A stretch of 64,000 nucleotides of DNA from Methylobacterium sp. J-078 (lineage in GTDB: Bacteria; Pseudomonadota; Alphaproteobacteria; Rhizobiales; Beijerinckiaceae): NCBI RefSeq assembly GCF_022829285.1, contig NZ_JAKSYI010000052.1, positions 1 through 64,000 of the forward strand. The letters are read 5' to 3'. Both the position numbers and the translations under genes were made by a program. Positions 31,281 through 40,360 of this stretch are shown one piece after another; the stretch's first letter is position 1; each line of letters starts with the position of its first letter. The notes under the pieces were generated by a model. It saw nothing but the letters and a program-made list of their open reading frames with translations. It was not told the origin of the DNA and ran no database searches.

Positions 31281-31757
31281 CTACAGGCGCCCGAGCGTAT
31301 GGAGTGGACCCGTGTCGAGTTGCTGCAGGATGCGCGTCAGGGCCGCGATATTGTCCTTGTCGTCGGTGCTTTCGAGGGCGTCCTGCAAGACGACGCGGAT
31401 GTCCTCGGCTTCGACCTTCTCCATGTCCCAGTTCGGATAGAGCCGCTCCCGCTCTTCCTCACTCTGGCTGAGCGTGACGAGATCGTGATGGCGGGGATCA
31501 CCCTGGAGGCTCGCGACAAGATCTTGCATCTGGGCCGCCGGCCCCTCGATCCATTGAAAGAAAATGCCACTGCCGAAGACCAAAACTCCGGTGATGCCGC
31601 GAGCGAGATTGTTCCGCTGGGCCGCCTCGACAATCCGGTCGACCTCCGCGTCATCGACGCCATCGGCGGCACGGCTGCAGTAGACGAAGTGATACAGAGC
31701 GGGCAGAGCGCCTTCGTCCAACTCAGCGCCACGGAGAAAGCCGTATTCGTCCAACAT
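31281..31757 (-). CDS. BLUF-domain blue-light sensor, second copy
   Basis: A 158-residue protein; GGAGAGG precedes ATG 31757. A 20-residue N-terminal extension is followed by the BLUF fold: Y26 in 'FVYCSR', N50 in 'RNNLARGITG', Q68 in 'FFQWIEG', 'DPRHHDLVTLSQSEEERERLYPNW', with W110 and M112. All flavin-contact residues expected for photoactivity are present. A ~45-residue helical C-terminus ('DIRVVLQDALESTDDKDNIAALTRILQQL') has no known output domain. It diverges strongly from the copy at 29653 and lies in the same orientation, 250 bases upstream of the SCHIC gene. Confidence 0.92.
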   Translation of the reverse strand: MLDEYGFLRGAELDEGALPALYHFVYCSRAADGVDDAEVDRIVEAAQRNNLARGITGVLVFGSGIFFQWIEGPAAQMQDLVASLQGDPRHHDLVTLSQSEEERERLYPNWDMEKVEAEDIRVVLQDALESTDDKDNIAALTRILQQLDTGPLHTLGRL

Positions 31758-32396
31758 GGGTGGACCCTCTCCAGGGATGCTGGACGAGCCGTTCTGCCCA
31801 GCATGAGGACGGCAGGATAGCGCATCTCACCGGATTTGAAACTGGACTTGGTTGCCCAGGTCTTTGCGCCGATATCGCGGGTTCTCCCGCGTGATGGGCC
31901 CGTCAGCGCGAACAGCCTCGGCCAATCCCGCCTTTCACGTACCCCTTGAAGGACTGTCTCGAACATGAGGCGCGAGCGCGTAGCGAGGTGACAGCATCCG
32001 TTACCGAGTCTTGCTGCCCAGCTGGCAGGCTTCGAACTGAAGAGCGCTGTCTTCGGGTATCCATGGTTTCAACCCGGCACGCAATTAGCTAGCGCCGCAG
32101 CTGATTGCCGCTTCCACGGGGCTGCTCCACAAAAGCGAACTGGCAGGAAACCACCAACCCAGTCGTAGTGCGGACTGACCGAAGCCGACCCAAATCTGCC
32201 GTAGAAGTCGCTGCGCCACGATCCAAGAAGCGGTCGTTCGTCGGTTAACGGATCCAGAAGTCGCCCTCTGCAACGAGCAGTTTCTTGCCGCTGTCCACTA
32301 AGCTCCCAAATCGCGACGTCCGCCTTTCCTAGCGGTCAAGGTTTGCAGGTCCCGCCCTACGACCCTTGGGATGGGTGGATGGCCACAGCCCGATGC
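31758..32396. other. Intergenic stretch with dispersed repeat only
   Basis: These 639 bases between BLUF copy 2 and the monooxygenase contain repeat copy B (32131-32248) and a small CGCGGG/CCCGCG hairpin at 31876-31891. I see no gene: the minus frames here are extensions or shadows of neighbours. Confidence 0.5.
32131..32248. repeat. Dispersed repeat family, copy B
   Basis: It aligns with copy A (56390) over ~115 bases: AAAAGCG-ACTGGCAG, then TCGTAGTGCGGACTGACCGA, GCCGACCCAAA, and a second module AAGCGG-C-TTCGTCGG. It is non-coding. The same family occurs at 27551 and 40361. Confidence 0.6.
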
Positions 32397-33563
32397 TCAA
32401 GCCGAGACCGGCGCGCGCAGAAGGGTGTAAGTCTCCCGGTAACTGCGCGGCCCGATGACGGGAAGCAGTAGATTCCTGGCCCAACTCGGTATCCGTGCGG
32501 TCCGCGATAGGCGATCGGTCATCGCTTGGACATGGGCCACGCGGGGCCGGCGTAGCGCCTCGTACTCGGCACCGACCATGCCCCATTCGGTCCGCTCGGC
32601 AAGCAGCGCGGCCAGCACCAGCGCATCTTCCAGGGCGAGCGCCGCGCCCTGGGCCCAAACCGGTGCCATCGCGTGCGCGGCGTCTCCCACGAGCGCCACC
32701 CGGTTCCGGGTCCAGCTCGGAATGCGGACCTCTTTGAGCGGGGAATGATAAAGCGCTTCGGGCTGGGCCAGAACCGCATCAAGGGTGTCGCGGACGAGCG
32801 GTGGGAACGATGCAAAGGCAGTCCGGAAGGCCGCCAAGTCCTGCCCCCGTCCGGCGGTCTCGCCGACTGAGACCCAGCCGTAGACCTCGCCATGGTCGAC
32901 GGGGATGAGCAGGAACAATCCGTTTGATCCAGCCCAAAGCGTCCACGCGTCAAGGCCTGGGTTCGGCGCCATGAAGCGCCAGCTCGCTGGGGCCAGCATC
33001 GCCGCTCCAAGCGCGGAAGCGCCGAACGTGTCGCTTCGAACCCGCGAGTGGACACCGTCGGCGCCGACGAGGAATCCGCCGGTTTCGGCCGTCCCATCCT
33101 GAAGCTCGACCGCGACGCCCCTCGGCATCTGCCGGACGGCGCTGATCTCAGATCCCGGCCGGAGATCGGTCGGGGGAAGGTCGAGCGTCAGGAGGCGCAG
33201 CAGGTCGGCGCGACGCACACAACGCGGGCACGCTTCTTCCCCCCAGAACGCCGCCTCGTCGATTCCGAAGAGGAGGCGCCCGCTCTCGGTGCGGTACTCG
33301 CGCCGACGGACGGGTGAGCCGATGTTGCGCAGGGCTTCGCTCAAGCCGAGCTGGCGGAGAGCTTGGACTGCGTTCCCCGGCAGGTTGATGGCGAGGCCCG
33401 CATCGGCCGGCGTCGGGCGCCGCTCCAGGGTCAGCGAGGGAATGCCGCGTCGCTGCAGCGCTCGCCGCATGGCAAGTCCGGCGATACCGCCCCCGGCTAT
33501 AAGCACCCGGCCCGCTGCGCTGTCGTCCATGCTGTCTCGCCTCGTTGCCTGGCCCGTCGTCAT
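32397..33563 (-). CDS. FAD-dependent monooxygenase (PHBH-like fold)
   Basis: A 388-residue protein started at ATG 33563, which overlaps the cytochrome b561 stop as ATGA. Group A flavoprotein hydroxylase motifs are present: the dinucleotide fold 'RVLIAGGGIAGLAMRRALQRRGI', 'DG' motif 'GFLVGADGVHSRVR' and the FAD ribityl motif 'RVALVGDAAHAMAPVWAQGAALALEDALVLAALL'. It most resembles salicylate hydroxylase/UbiH-like monooxygenases with unknown substrate. As the last gene of a sigma-led operon it may modify a damaged or toxic aromatic compound. Confidence 0.87.
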   Translation of the reverse strand: MTTGQATRRDSMDDSAAGRVLIAGGGIAGLAMRRALQRRGIPSLTLERRPTPADAGLAINLPGNAVQALRQLGLSEALRNIGSPVRRREYRTESGRLLFGIDEAAFWGEEACPRCVRRADLLRLLTLDLPPTDLRPGSEISAVRQMPRGVAVELQDGTAETGGFLVGADGVHSRVRSDTFGASALGAAMLAPASWRFMAPNPGLDAWTLWAGSNGLFLLIPVDHGEVYGWVSVGETAGRGQDLAAFRTAFASFPPLVRDTLDAVLAQPEALYHSPLKEVRIPSWTRNRVALVGDAAHAMAPVWAQGAALALEDALVLAALLAERTEWGMVGAEYEALRRPRVAHVQAMTDRLSRTARIPSWARNLLLPVIGPRSYRETYTLLRAPVSA

Positions 33564-34108
33564 CGTGACCGCGGCGTCGTCAAGCGCAGGGCCATGCTGG
33601 AGAAGACACCATCCCGGCGGATCAGCCCGTGCATCAGCGCGGCACCGAGATGGGCGAGGATGAGACCGAACAAGGCGTAGGCCAGCACCGTGTGAAGTGG
33701 ACGCAGCCAAGCGTAGATCGTGGGATCGCGCGGCAGGATCGGCGGGAGCACCACCGCGCCGCCAAGCCCGATGGGGTACCCGGCCGCCGACAGCATCGCC
33801 CAACCGATCAGCGGCAACCCGAGCATCAAGCCGTAGAGCAGGATGTGCGAGGCGTGCGCAGCCTGTCGCTGCCAGCCCGGAAGGTCCGCCGGCAGCTCGG
33901 GCGGCGGATGACGCCAGCGGTTGACGAGGCGGAGCGCCGCGAGGATCAGGATGCCGATGCCGAGGGGGCGGTGCAGCGCCACGAGGGCGTCATAGTGCGC
34001 CAGAGAGGTCACCATCGCCACGCCGATGAACAGCATGGCCAGGATCATGCCGGCCATGGCCCAGTGCAGCAGCCGGGCCGGTCGGTTGAAGTTCATGGTG
34101 GTGCTCAC
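33560..34108 (-). CDS. Cytochrome b561 family membrane protein
   Basis: A 182-residue protein. The preferred start is GTG 34108, overlapping the catalase-like stop as GTGA; ATG 34096 is also possible. Four helices carry the haem-binding histidines: 'RLLHWAMAGMILAMLFIGVAM', 'LVALHRPLGIGILILAALRLVNRW', 'HASHILLYGLMLGLPLIGW' and 'PLHTVLAYALFGLILAHLGAALMHGL'. This is the bacterial cytochrome b561 (YodB/CybB) type that passes electrons from quinol. Coupled to the catalase-like peroxidase upstream, it likely supplies its electrons, as in other such pairs. Confidence 0.9.
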   Translation of the reverse strand: MSTTMNFNRPARLLHWAMAGMILAMLFIGVAMVTSLAHYDALVALHRPLGIGILILAALRLVNRWRHPPPELPADLPGWQRQAAHASHILLYGLMLGLPLIGWAMLSAAGYPIGLGGAVVLPPILPRDPTIYAWLRPLHTVLAYALFGLILAHLGAALMHGLIRRDGVFSSMALRLTTPRSR

Positions 34109-35217
34109 AATCCGGCTCCTGCAGCGGGGACATCGTGGACTGCGCTCGGGGCCTTCGGCTCGCCGGCGCGTCGCGTGAAGGATTGCGCGTAGGCCGCCGA
34201 GCGCGCGCTGAGCAGCGGATCGTCCGATCCCGCGATGCCGGCGGGCAGGACCAGGGGGTCGAAGTTCACGTCGCGGCAATTGCCGCTGGCCTCCGCCTCC
34301 GTCGCGGTCACGATCACCGTCCCGAGGTCGAGGCTCGTCCGCTCGGCCGGCCAGGGACGCGTCGCGTCCGCTGTTGGATCGCCTGCGTCGCCGAGGGTGG
34401 CGACAAGGTGCCAGCGGACGGGCGCCCGACGGACCGCGGACTCGAAGTCGTCGAACAGGTAATTCTTGTCCGCGCGTGCGGTCTGGGCCGCACTCTCGGC
34501 TGTGACGGCCTGCTCCGGCACGAACGCCCAGCGAACGGGCGTTTGCGTGCCGTCTCCGGCAACGAACCGGAAAGCGTTCAAGCCCCGGAAGGTGTCGTCG
34601 GAGAACCCGGAGGTGATCGTGCGCGCTTTGATCAAGGCCGCCGCCGTCGCGCTCTCGGGGTTCGCGGCGAAGAAGGCTTTGAGTGCCTCGGGATCGGGCT
34701 TGCCCGTGGCCGGATCGGGCTTGGCGGCGAGAAGCTGGGCATAGAACGCCTCCGAGGTCCGCACCGGGAAGACCGGGATGTCGTTGTTGCCGGTGCGCCA
34801 TTCCTCGCCGTCGGGAAGTTGGAAACGGAGTGCGAGGCTGCGGACCGTGGTCGATGCATCTGCTGCGTAGGGCTGGCCGCCCGCGAGCGCGATGCGCCCG
34901 GTGACCGGGGTGATCTGACCCGCCGCGAACAGCGACGCCTTCGATAGTCGCGCGCCCCGGCCGGTACTCTCGAAGCGGCCGGCTAGGCAGAGCCCCTTGG
35001 CGTGGTTACGCCGGAATCCCGGATGCGGGCCGTTGACCCGCTCGAAGCGGTCGACGATCCGAGCCTGGGTCAGGGCGCCCGGCGAGAACCAGCCGCCGAC
35101 ATAGGCGAAGGCCCCCGCAGCACCGACGACAAGCCCTCCGATGGCACCGAGCCGCAGGAGGACGGCGCGCGGGTTCAGAGCCGGACTAGCGCCGGTCAGG
35201 TCGTTGAGGAGGGACAT
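34105..35217 (-). CDS. Membrane-anchored catalase-related peroxidase
   Basis: A 370-residue protein. It has an N-terminal membrane helix ('LRLGAIGGLVVGAAGAFAYVGGWF') followed by a small catalase fold: distal His in 'GFRRNHAKGLCLAGRFES', 'SLALRFQLPDGEEWRTGNNDIPVFPV', and proximal tyrosine region 'SARSAAYAQSFTRRAGE'. The length is far below monofunctional catalases (~480-750), matching the SrpA/catalase-related peroxidase group that uses organic peroxides. It lies between the anti-sigma gene and cytochrome b561, suggesting a periplasmic peroxidase fed from the quinol pool. Confidence 0.9.
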   Translation of the reverse strand: MSLLNDLTGASPALNPRAVLLRLGAIGGLVVGAAGAFAYVGGWFSPGALTQARIVDRFERVNGPHPGFRRNHAKGLCLAGRFESTGRGARLSKASLFAAGQITPVTGRIALAGGQPYAADASTTVRSLALRFQLPDGEEWRTGNNDIPVFPVRTSEAFYAQLLAAKPDPATGKPDPEALKAFFAANPESATAAALIKARTITSGFSDDTFRGLNAFRFVAGDGTQTPVRWAFVPEQAVTAESAAQTARADKNYLFDDFESAVRRAPVRWHLVATLGDAGDPTADATRPWPAERTSLDLGTVIVTATEAEASGNCRDVNFDPLVLPAGIAGSDDPLLSARSAAYAQSFTRRAGEPKAPSAVHDVPAAGAGL

Positions 35218-35226
35218 AGCTGGCCT

Positions 35227-36000
35227 TCAGATCTTCTTCGCGGTGGCGCGGCGGATGTCATTGGCGAGTGGGTGAAGGACCACCGGGTCGGCCGCTCCTA
35301 CAAGGCTGTAGCCGAGCCCGTCCTGAGCCCAGGCGTAGCCGTTCGACGTCGCGGAGATGTGCGTCTGCATCGGCGCGTCGCCGGGCACGGACATCGGCCG
35401 CATCAGCATCACGAAGCGCGCGCCGTGCCCGTCATCGTACATCAGCAGCCCGGCGGGCCCCTGCTGCGTCGCGACGAGGCGCCCGCCCATAAGGTGATAA
35501 CCGGAGCTGCTAAGGTCCGGCACGCCCACCGGCCGCTTGAGCCGGGCCGAGAACCAGCCCGCGAGTTCGTCCCGGTCGGCGGCAGCGAGCTCGACGGGCC
35601 GGGTGTGGTCCGGAGCATAGACCGCGTAGTTCATGCTCGCCGCCTGGGCCAACGCTTCGATCCCAGCCGGCGCCGACGAGACCACATCGCGCAGGCCCCA
35701 GCCTCCGGCGCCGCCGAGGAGAAGAAGCAGACCGGCTGCCATCGCCTGCCAGACGGGACGTTGCGGGCGACGGCGTGCCTCGACGATCCGCGACAGGTTC
35801 AGCTGGGCAGGGACCGGCTCCGCGGCGATGGGCGCGAAGGCGGCCCGCATCTCCTCGCCGAGGGCGACGAGGCGGTCGACGCGCGCCCGCGCCTCGGGAT
35901 GGTCGTTGAGATAGGTTTCGACCTCGCGCCTGCGGGCGGCATCCAGCCGCTCGTCCAAGAGGCGCTGGAGATCGTCGTCGCTGATGGGACGCATGGTCAT
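35227..36000 (-). CDS. Transmembrane anti-sigma factor
   Basis: A 257-residue protein; ATG 36000 overlaps the sigma stop as ATGA. A cytosolic N-terminal domain ('ISDDDLQRLLDERLDAARRREVETYLNDHPEARARVDRL') of the zinc-less anti-sigma type is followed by one membrane helix ('AMAAGLLLLLGGAGGWGL'). The ~150-residue periplasmic part ('DELAGWFSARLKRPVGVPDLSSSGYHLMGGRLVATQQGPAGLLMYDD') matches the usual anti-sigma 'transmembrane transcriptional regulator' layout. It should hold the upstream ECF sigma inactive until an envelope (redox) signal arrives. Confidence 0.85.
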   Translation of the reverse strand: MTMRPISDDDLQRLLDERLDAARRREVETYLNDHPEARARVDRLVALGEEMRAAFAPIAAEPVPAQLNLSRIVEARRRPQRPVWQAMAAGLLLLLGGAGGWGLRDVVSSAPAGIEALAQAASMNYAVYAPDHTRPVELAAADRDELAGWFSARLKRPVGVPDLSSSGYHLMGGRLVATQQGPAGLLMYDDGHGARFVMLMRPMSVPGDAPMQTHISATSNGYAWAQDGLGYSLVGAADPVVLHPLANDIRRATAKKI

Positions 36001-36527
36001 TTCACCCTCCGCAGGAGCGGCCGCTTGGCCGGAACGGCCGCCTCCGCGCCGTCCATCAGCTGGAGCATCCGGTCTCGGGCCCGTGACAGCCGGGACATCA
36101 CGGTGCCGGTCGGGATGGCGAGGATTTCCGCCGTTTCGGCGTAGGACAGGCCCTCCACCGTCACGAGGAGGAGGACGCTGCGCTGCTCCTCCGGCAGGGC
36201 ATCGAGCGCGCTCATCAAGTCGCGGTGGCGAAGGCCGCTCTCCTGTGTGGGTGCCACAGCGAGGTTGGCTTCCGCCGTATCCTCGATCGGCATGTGCGCA
36301 CCTCGCCGCGCGCGCTGGCGCATCTGCGTCACGGCGAGGTTGTGGAGGATGGCGAAGAGCCAGGTTCGCGTGTCGCCATCGACTTGGCGCTGGTGCCACC
36401 GACCGACGGCCCGTTCCAGGCAATCCTGGACGAGATCGTCGGCATCGGTGGGATTGCGCAGGAGAGCACGGGCGTAGCGGCGGAGGACCGGGATCAGCGG
36501 CTCGATGAGGCGCATCATGTCCGTCAT
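35997..36527 (-). CDS. ECF sigma factor, head of peroxidase operon
   Basis: A 176-residue protein; AGGAG stands before ATG 36527, so the 15-residue extension is not used. Region 2 ('LIPVLRRYARALLRNPTDADDLVQDCLERAVGRWHQRQ...TWLFAILHNLAVTQMRQ') and region 4 ('ALDALPEEQRSVLLLVTVEGLSYAETAEILAIPTGTVMSRLSRARDRM') are intact. It initiates a five-gene chain with stop/start overlaps at three of the four junctions, so it probably controls its own operon. The class resembles ECF sigmas paired with the downstream anti-sigma type. Confidence 0.9.
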   Translation of the reverse strand: MTDMMRLIEPLIPVLRRYARALLRNPTDADDLVQDCLERAVGRWHQRQVDGDTRTWLFAILHNLAVTQMRQRARRGAHMPIEDTAEANLAVAPTQESGLRHRDLMSALDALPEEQRSVLLLVTVEGLSYAETAEILAIPTGTVMSRLSRARDRMLQLMDGAEAAVPAKRPLLRRVK

Positions 36528-36811
36528 GTCCGATCTCCTGGCATGGGCGGGACCCCTCCGTGCGCAAGCCAAACGATGTGAGTCTGCTCTGGGCTTGGCT
36601 TCGGAGGCATGGACGCTGCCAATCCGGGATTATTCCACGCACGCGGCGATCTTTTTCAGGCTCGCATCACGTACGCATGCTCGGTGATGTGGCTAGGAAT
36701 ACGAGCATCAAAATTCTTCGACGCGACCTGGAATAAGCAGCCGAAGACGTCGTCTGTCCGGCATCCCTGCTTAGCGTTGGTCGATCAGGCAGGAAATACT
36801 GGAGATTGAAC

Positions 36812-37081
36812 ATGACGATGCTCAAGACTGTTTCGGCCCTCGTTTTCGCGTCTGCCTGCACCCTTGCCGCCTTGACCGGAGCCTCCCAGGCCCGGACCGT
36901 TTCCCATCCCACCGAGGACCCGTCGACCACGGGCTCGGTCCTGCCGCAGGCGCGGTCAGCCTACTGGCTCGGCGGGATGGACACCGACAGCGGCAACGCG
37001 CGGAACCCTGCCCTTCCAGGCTATGCTCAGGGGCGCGGCCAGGAGACAGGCGGCCCCGCCCGTGAGCTGATCCCGAACTAG
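36812..37081 (+). CDS. Small exported protein, unknown
   Basis: An 89-residue protein from ATG 36812, 7 bases after GGAG. The signal peptide ('LKTVSALVFASACTLAALTGASQA') is followed by a polar region, 'HPTEDPSTTGSVLPQARSAYWLGGMDTDSGNARNPALPGYAQG'. No cysteines or domains are recognised. It reads divergently from the sigma operon and is followed by a good hairpin. It might be a target of that sigma, but I see no shared promoter motif. Confidence 0.55.
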   Translation: MTMLKTVSALVFASACTLAALTGASQARTVSHPTEDPSTTGSVLPQARSAYWLGGMDTDSGNARNPALPGYAQGRGQETGGPARELIPN

Positions 37082-37091
37082 CCCGGCTTTC

Positions 37092-37119
37092 CCCGAGCGC
37101 GGACGAGCCCGCGCTCGGG
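37092..37119 (+). terminator. 11-bp GC hairpin
   Basis: CCCGAGCGCGG (37092-37102) pairs with CCGCGCTCGGG (37109-37119), 10 bases after the stop at 37081. It is a probable terminator. The following 37120-37480 stretch holds only the AT-shifting upstream region of the next gene and no other feature I can support. Confidence 0.55.
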
Positions 37120-37480
37120 AACGCTCGACACCATCCAGTCAAAGCAAATTGTTTGAGACCGGTACCGCGGTCCAGACGCAGGCATCATGCGAGCAACCGG
37201 GGACGGTCGCCCGCGCGCGGGTTCGACTGAGAGGGATGGCCAGTGTTTTGATTTTACGACCGTAACGCTCCCGCGTGCCGATGAAACGCTGCAGACATCT
37301 GCGGGAGGCAGACACTCAACAGGCGCAGCAAGGGTTAGTCGCCCTCTGAGCGCATTCCGAGGTGTCTTCTATATCTGAGCATAGCCTAATCCGTCACATC
37401 GCCGGGTTGGTAGTCTCGCTTATGAAGCGCAGACGCATCTCGATTATAGGCAAATAGCATTCGAGGACGAGGAAAAGGTG

Positions 37481-38380
37481 ATGCAAATTCTGGCCGATCA
37501 TTCCAGCTTGAGGCCACCCCCCAAAATAGCGCCTCCCTACAAATTTAACATCGGCGCTGCAGACATCGTTGTTGTCTCCGACGGGGTGCTTGATATTGGG
37601 CCTCCGGCCATCGCGTTCGGCGGCAGCCCGACGGAAGAGCTTGAACGGCGCTTGAAGCAAAATTTCTTGCCGACCAAAAGCATCACGATCCCCATGAATA
37701 TCCCCGTTATCTCTATAAACGGAAGAAATGTGATTTTTGAAACTGGGATCGGATCCTCGAAAATTTTCGGGAGCAGCGGTGGCTTATTGCAGGATGGCTT
37801 GATAGCAGCTGGTATCCATCCAGGAAGCATAGACGCTGTTGTGTGCTCGCACCCTCATCCCGATCATATCGGCGGGCTGTGCGATGACAAAGGCAATCCC
37901 CAATTTCCAAATGCCACAATTTATTTGACAAAGATTGATTTTGATTATTGGACCGACGAATTATATTTTGAATCACCAATTGGTTTCGCGGTTCGGATAG
38001 CGCGAAACAACCTGCTGCCAGTGAGAAATCGGATTGCTTTCTTCAAAGACAATGAAGAATTCTTGCCGGGAATACAGGCCATTTTTACGCCAGGCCATAC
38101 CGCAGGACATAGTTGCTTTCGGCTTCACTCAGGTGATGAGCAACTGTATATTATTGGCGATCTGGTGCATCATGCGGCATTGATTTTCGAAAGTCCAAAC
38201 CTCAAGTTTTTTGCTGATATTGACCCGGATCAGGCAGTAAAATCAAGGATAGGCCTGCTATCAAGCATCGCTGAAACGCGCGCACGCTTATTTGCATGCC
38301 ATTTTCCATGGCCTGGTTTGGGTCATGTTGCTGTCGACGGCGACGGCTTCAGATACTATCCTAGCGAAATTCGATGGTAA
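37481..38380 (+). CDS. Metallo-beta-lactamase-fold hydrolase, compositionally foreign
   Basis: A 299-residue protein from ATG 37481, spaced 7 bases from AGGA (GTG 37478 is next to it). The metal site is HPHPDH ('CSHPHPDHIGGL'), with further ligands in 'FTPGHTAGHSCF' and 'IIGDLVHHAAL'. This is the layout of AHL-lactonase/glyoxalase-II-like MBL enzymes. The N-terminus ('PPYKFNIGAADIVVVSDG') is typical of 'MBL fold metallo-hydrolase' enzymes of Rhizobiales. Codons are much more AT-rich than in any neighbour, which points to recent transfer. The substrate is open; quorum quenching is one option. Confidence 0.88.
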   Translation: MQILADHSSLRPPPKIAPPYKFNIGAADIVVVSDGVLDIGPPAIAFGGSPTEELERRLKQNFLPTKSITIPMNIPVISINGRNVIFETGIGSSKIFGSSGGLLQDGLIAAGIHPGSIDAVVCSHPHPDHIGGLCDDKGNPQFPNATIYLTKIDFDYWTDELYFESPIGFAVRIARNNLLPVRNRIAFFKDNEEFLPGIQAIFTPGHTAGHSCFRLHSGDEQLYIIGDLVHHAALIFESPNLKFFADIDPDQAVKSRIGLLSSIAETRARLFACHFPWPGLGHVAVDGDGFRYYPSEIRW

Positions 38381-38454
38381 AATTGATTATCATCCATCAA
38401 GGCTGAGTTTCGCTACCCTCAAGGAAATGACCGTCAACCGGGGTGTTCAGACCC

Positions 38455-39348
38455 TCAAAGATCCGGAAACTCTCCTGCCAAGTGGTCGATCAGGGATCGG
38501 ACGCCGGGCGGCAGGCCGCGGTGGGTCGTGAAAACCAGATGGACGATGCCGTCCCTGCTCCGCCAGTCCCGGAAGACACGGACGAGCCTTCCGGCGTCGA
38601 TGTGTGCTGCACAGGCGTGATCGGGCAGGAAGGCAACGCCCAGTCCGTCCGCTGCGGCATCGCAGAGAACGGCGTAGTCGGCGCAGGTCAGGCGCGGCTC
38701 GTGGCGCATCACATGCGCTGTTCCGTCCTCTCGCTCCAACATCCAGGTGGTTTCACCCACCTCGTCGCTCGTGCCCATGGTCGGGACGGACGCGAGTTCG
38801 GCAAGGCCGGCGCCGAGGCCGTTCGCGAACCGCGGGCTTGCGACGAGGATCCAGCGAGAGCGGCCGAGTGACCGCATGGTGAGGGACGCATCGCTCGTCA
38901 GCTCGTGTCGAACGCGCAGCGCGACGTCGATCCGCTCCTCGATCAGGTCGACGGCTCGATCCGTCACGACGAGTTGGAGCTGGACCTTTGGGAAGCGGTC
39001 GAGGAAACCTCGCACGATAGCGGAGACGACCTTCACGAGGTTCCGCGGGCAACTCATGCGGATCCGCCCATGCGGTTCAGCTTGGGCTTCCGCGATGAGC
39101 GCTTCGGCCCGCTCCGCCTCCAGCATGATGGCGCGGCAACGCTCGTAGAAGGTCTGTCCGACTTCAGTGACGCGGAAGCGCCGGCTGGAGCGCTCGATGA
39201 GCCGCACCCCAAGTCGGGCTTCCAGCGCCGAGACACGCCGGCTCAGCTTCGACTTCGGCTCGCGAAGCGCCCGGCCTGCGGCGGTGAAGCCGCCATGGGC
39301 AACGACCTCGGCGAAGGTGACGTAATCGTTGAGGTCTGGGCGCATCAT
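38455..39348 (-). CDS. LysR-family transcriptional regulator
   Basis: A 297-residue protein. The HTH is at the N-terminus ('[59 protein letters not shown]') and the periplasmic-binding-like effector domain follows ('[53 protein letters not shown]'). It is closest in style to the YhjC/DsdC-like group regulating neighbouring reductases. It diverges from the SDR gene at 39460, the usual arrangement of a LysR regulator and its target. Confidence 0.92.
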   Translation of the reverse strand: MMRPDLNDYVTFAEVVAHGGFTAAGRALREPKSKLSRRVSALEARLGVRLIERSSRRFRVTEVGQTFYERCRAIMLEAERAEALIAEAQAEPHGRIRMSCPRNLVKVVSAIVRGFLDRFPKVQLQLVVTDRAVDLIEERIDVALRVRHELTSDASLTMRSLGRSRWILVASPRFANGLGAGLAELASVPTMGTSDEVGETTWMLEREDGTAHVMRHEPRLTCADYAVLCDAAADGLGVAFLPDHACAAHIDAGRLVRVFRDWRSRDGIVHLVFTTHRGLPPGVRSLIDHLAGEFPDL

Positions 39349-39366
39349 CGTTCCCCGATTGGAACG
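39349..39366. promoter_or_regulatory. Inverted repeat at the LysR/SDR divergent junction
   Basis: CGTTCC-CCGATT-GGAACG forms perfect 6-base arms with a 6-base spacer immediately upstream of the LysR start codon. It has the size expected of a LysR operator half-site pair and could mediate autoregulation; the classical T-N11-A form is only partly met. Confidence 0.4.
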
Positions 39367-39459
39367 CTAAGTGCCATTTCCACTGCCTGTTCGCATCATC
39401 GTTCTGGGAGCATCTCTCTCGTCAGCGGCTCACACGCAGCCGAACCATGGAGAGCGATG

Positions 39460-40215
39460 ATGACCGGCAGATTCCAGGACAAGGTGGTGGTGGTGACTGG
39501 TGGCACCAGCGGCATCGGCCTCGCCGCCGCCAAGGCCTTCTCGCGCGAGGGCGCCTCGGTGTTCGTGACCGGTCGCCGTCAGGACGCGCTCGACGCGGCG
39601 GTAGAGCAGATCGGCGGCCGGGTCACCGGCGTTCGGGGCGACATGGCGAACCTCGCCGACATCGACCGCCTCTACGATGCCGTCCAGCAGAAGCACGTGC
39701 AGATCGACGTCGTCTTCGCCAATGCCGGCGGTGGCGCGTTCGCGCCGCTCGGTACCATCACCGAAGAGCAGTTCGATAGCACCTTCGATACCAACGTGAA
39801 GGGCACGCTCTTCACTGTCCAGAAGGCCCTTCCGCTTCTGAAGGATGGCGGCGCGGTGGTGCTGACCGGCTCGACCGCTGGCAGCGAAGGGACGCCGGCC
39901 TTCAGCGTCTATTCCGCTAGCAAGGCAGCCGTTCGCAACTTCGCGCGCACCTGGATCCTCGACCTGAAGGAGCGTCGCATCCGCGTCAACGTGGTCAGCC
40001 CCGGTGCGACGCGCACGCCGGGCCTCGTCGGCCTTGCCGGCGACGATGCCGAGAAGCAGCAGGGCCTTGTTGATTTCCTGGGCTCTCGCATCCCCCTCGG
40101 ACGCGTCGGCGAAGCGCCCGAGATCGCCAATGCGGTCCTGTTCCTGGCCTCCGACGAGGCGAGCTTCGTCAATGGCGTTGAGCTGTTCGTCGATGGCGGT
40201 CAGGCACAAGTCTGA
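39460..40215 (+). CDS. Short-chain dehydrogenase/reductase (classical SDR)
   Basis: A 251-residue protein from ATG 39460 (GGAG 7 bases upstream; ATG 39457 also in frame). Classical SDR motifs are all present: TGGTSGIG cofactor loop, '[13 protein letters not shown]' (NAG), catalytic Ser in 'VVLTGSTAG' and Y-x-x-x-K in '[16 protein letters not shown]', with '[12 protein letters not shown]' and the C-terminal '[13 protein letters not shown]'. It is an NAD(P)-dependent oxidoreductase of unknown substrate, likely induced by the divergent LysR regulator in response to it. Confidence 0.92.
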   Translation: MTGRFQDKVVVVTGGTSGIGLAAAKAFSREGASVFVTGRRQDALDAAVEQIGGRVTGVRGDMANLADIDRLYDAVQQKHVQIDVVFANAGGGAFAPLGTITEEQFDSTFDTNVKGTLFTVQKALPLLKDGGAVVLTGSTAGSEGTPAFSVYSASKAAVRNFARTWILDLKERRIRVNVVSPGATRTPGLVGLAGDDAEKQQGLVDFLGSRIPLGRVGEAPEIANAVLFLASDEASFVNGVELFVDGGQAQV

Positions 40216-40360
40216 CGAGGCGGGTTGAACGCTCACAGATCAAGAGCTGTCATCAACCGACGCTACTCTCGTGGTTTCGCCTTCGCTGATCCCTGTCCGC
40301 GGTCAGCTACCGAAAGCCGACGACGTGAGCAACCATGCCCGCTTCTCGCCGAATTTCATG

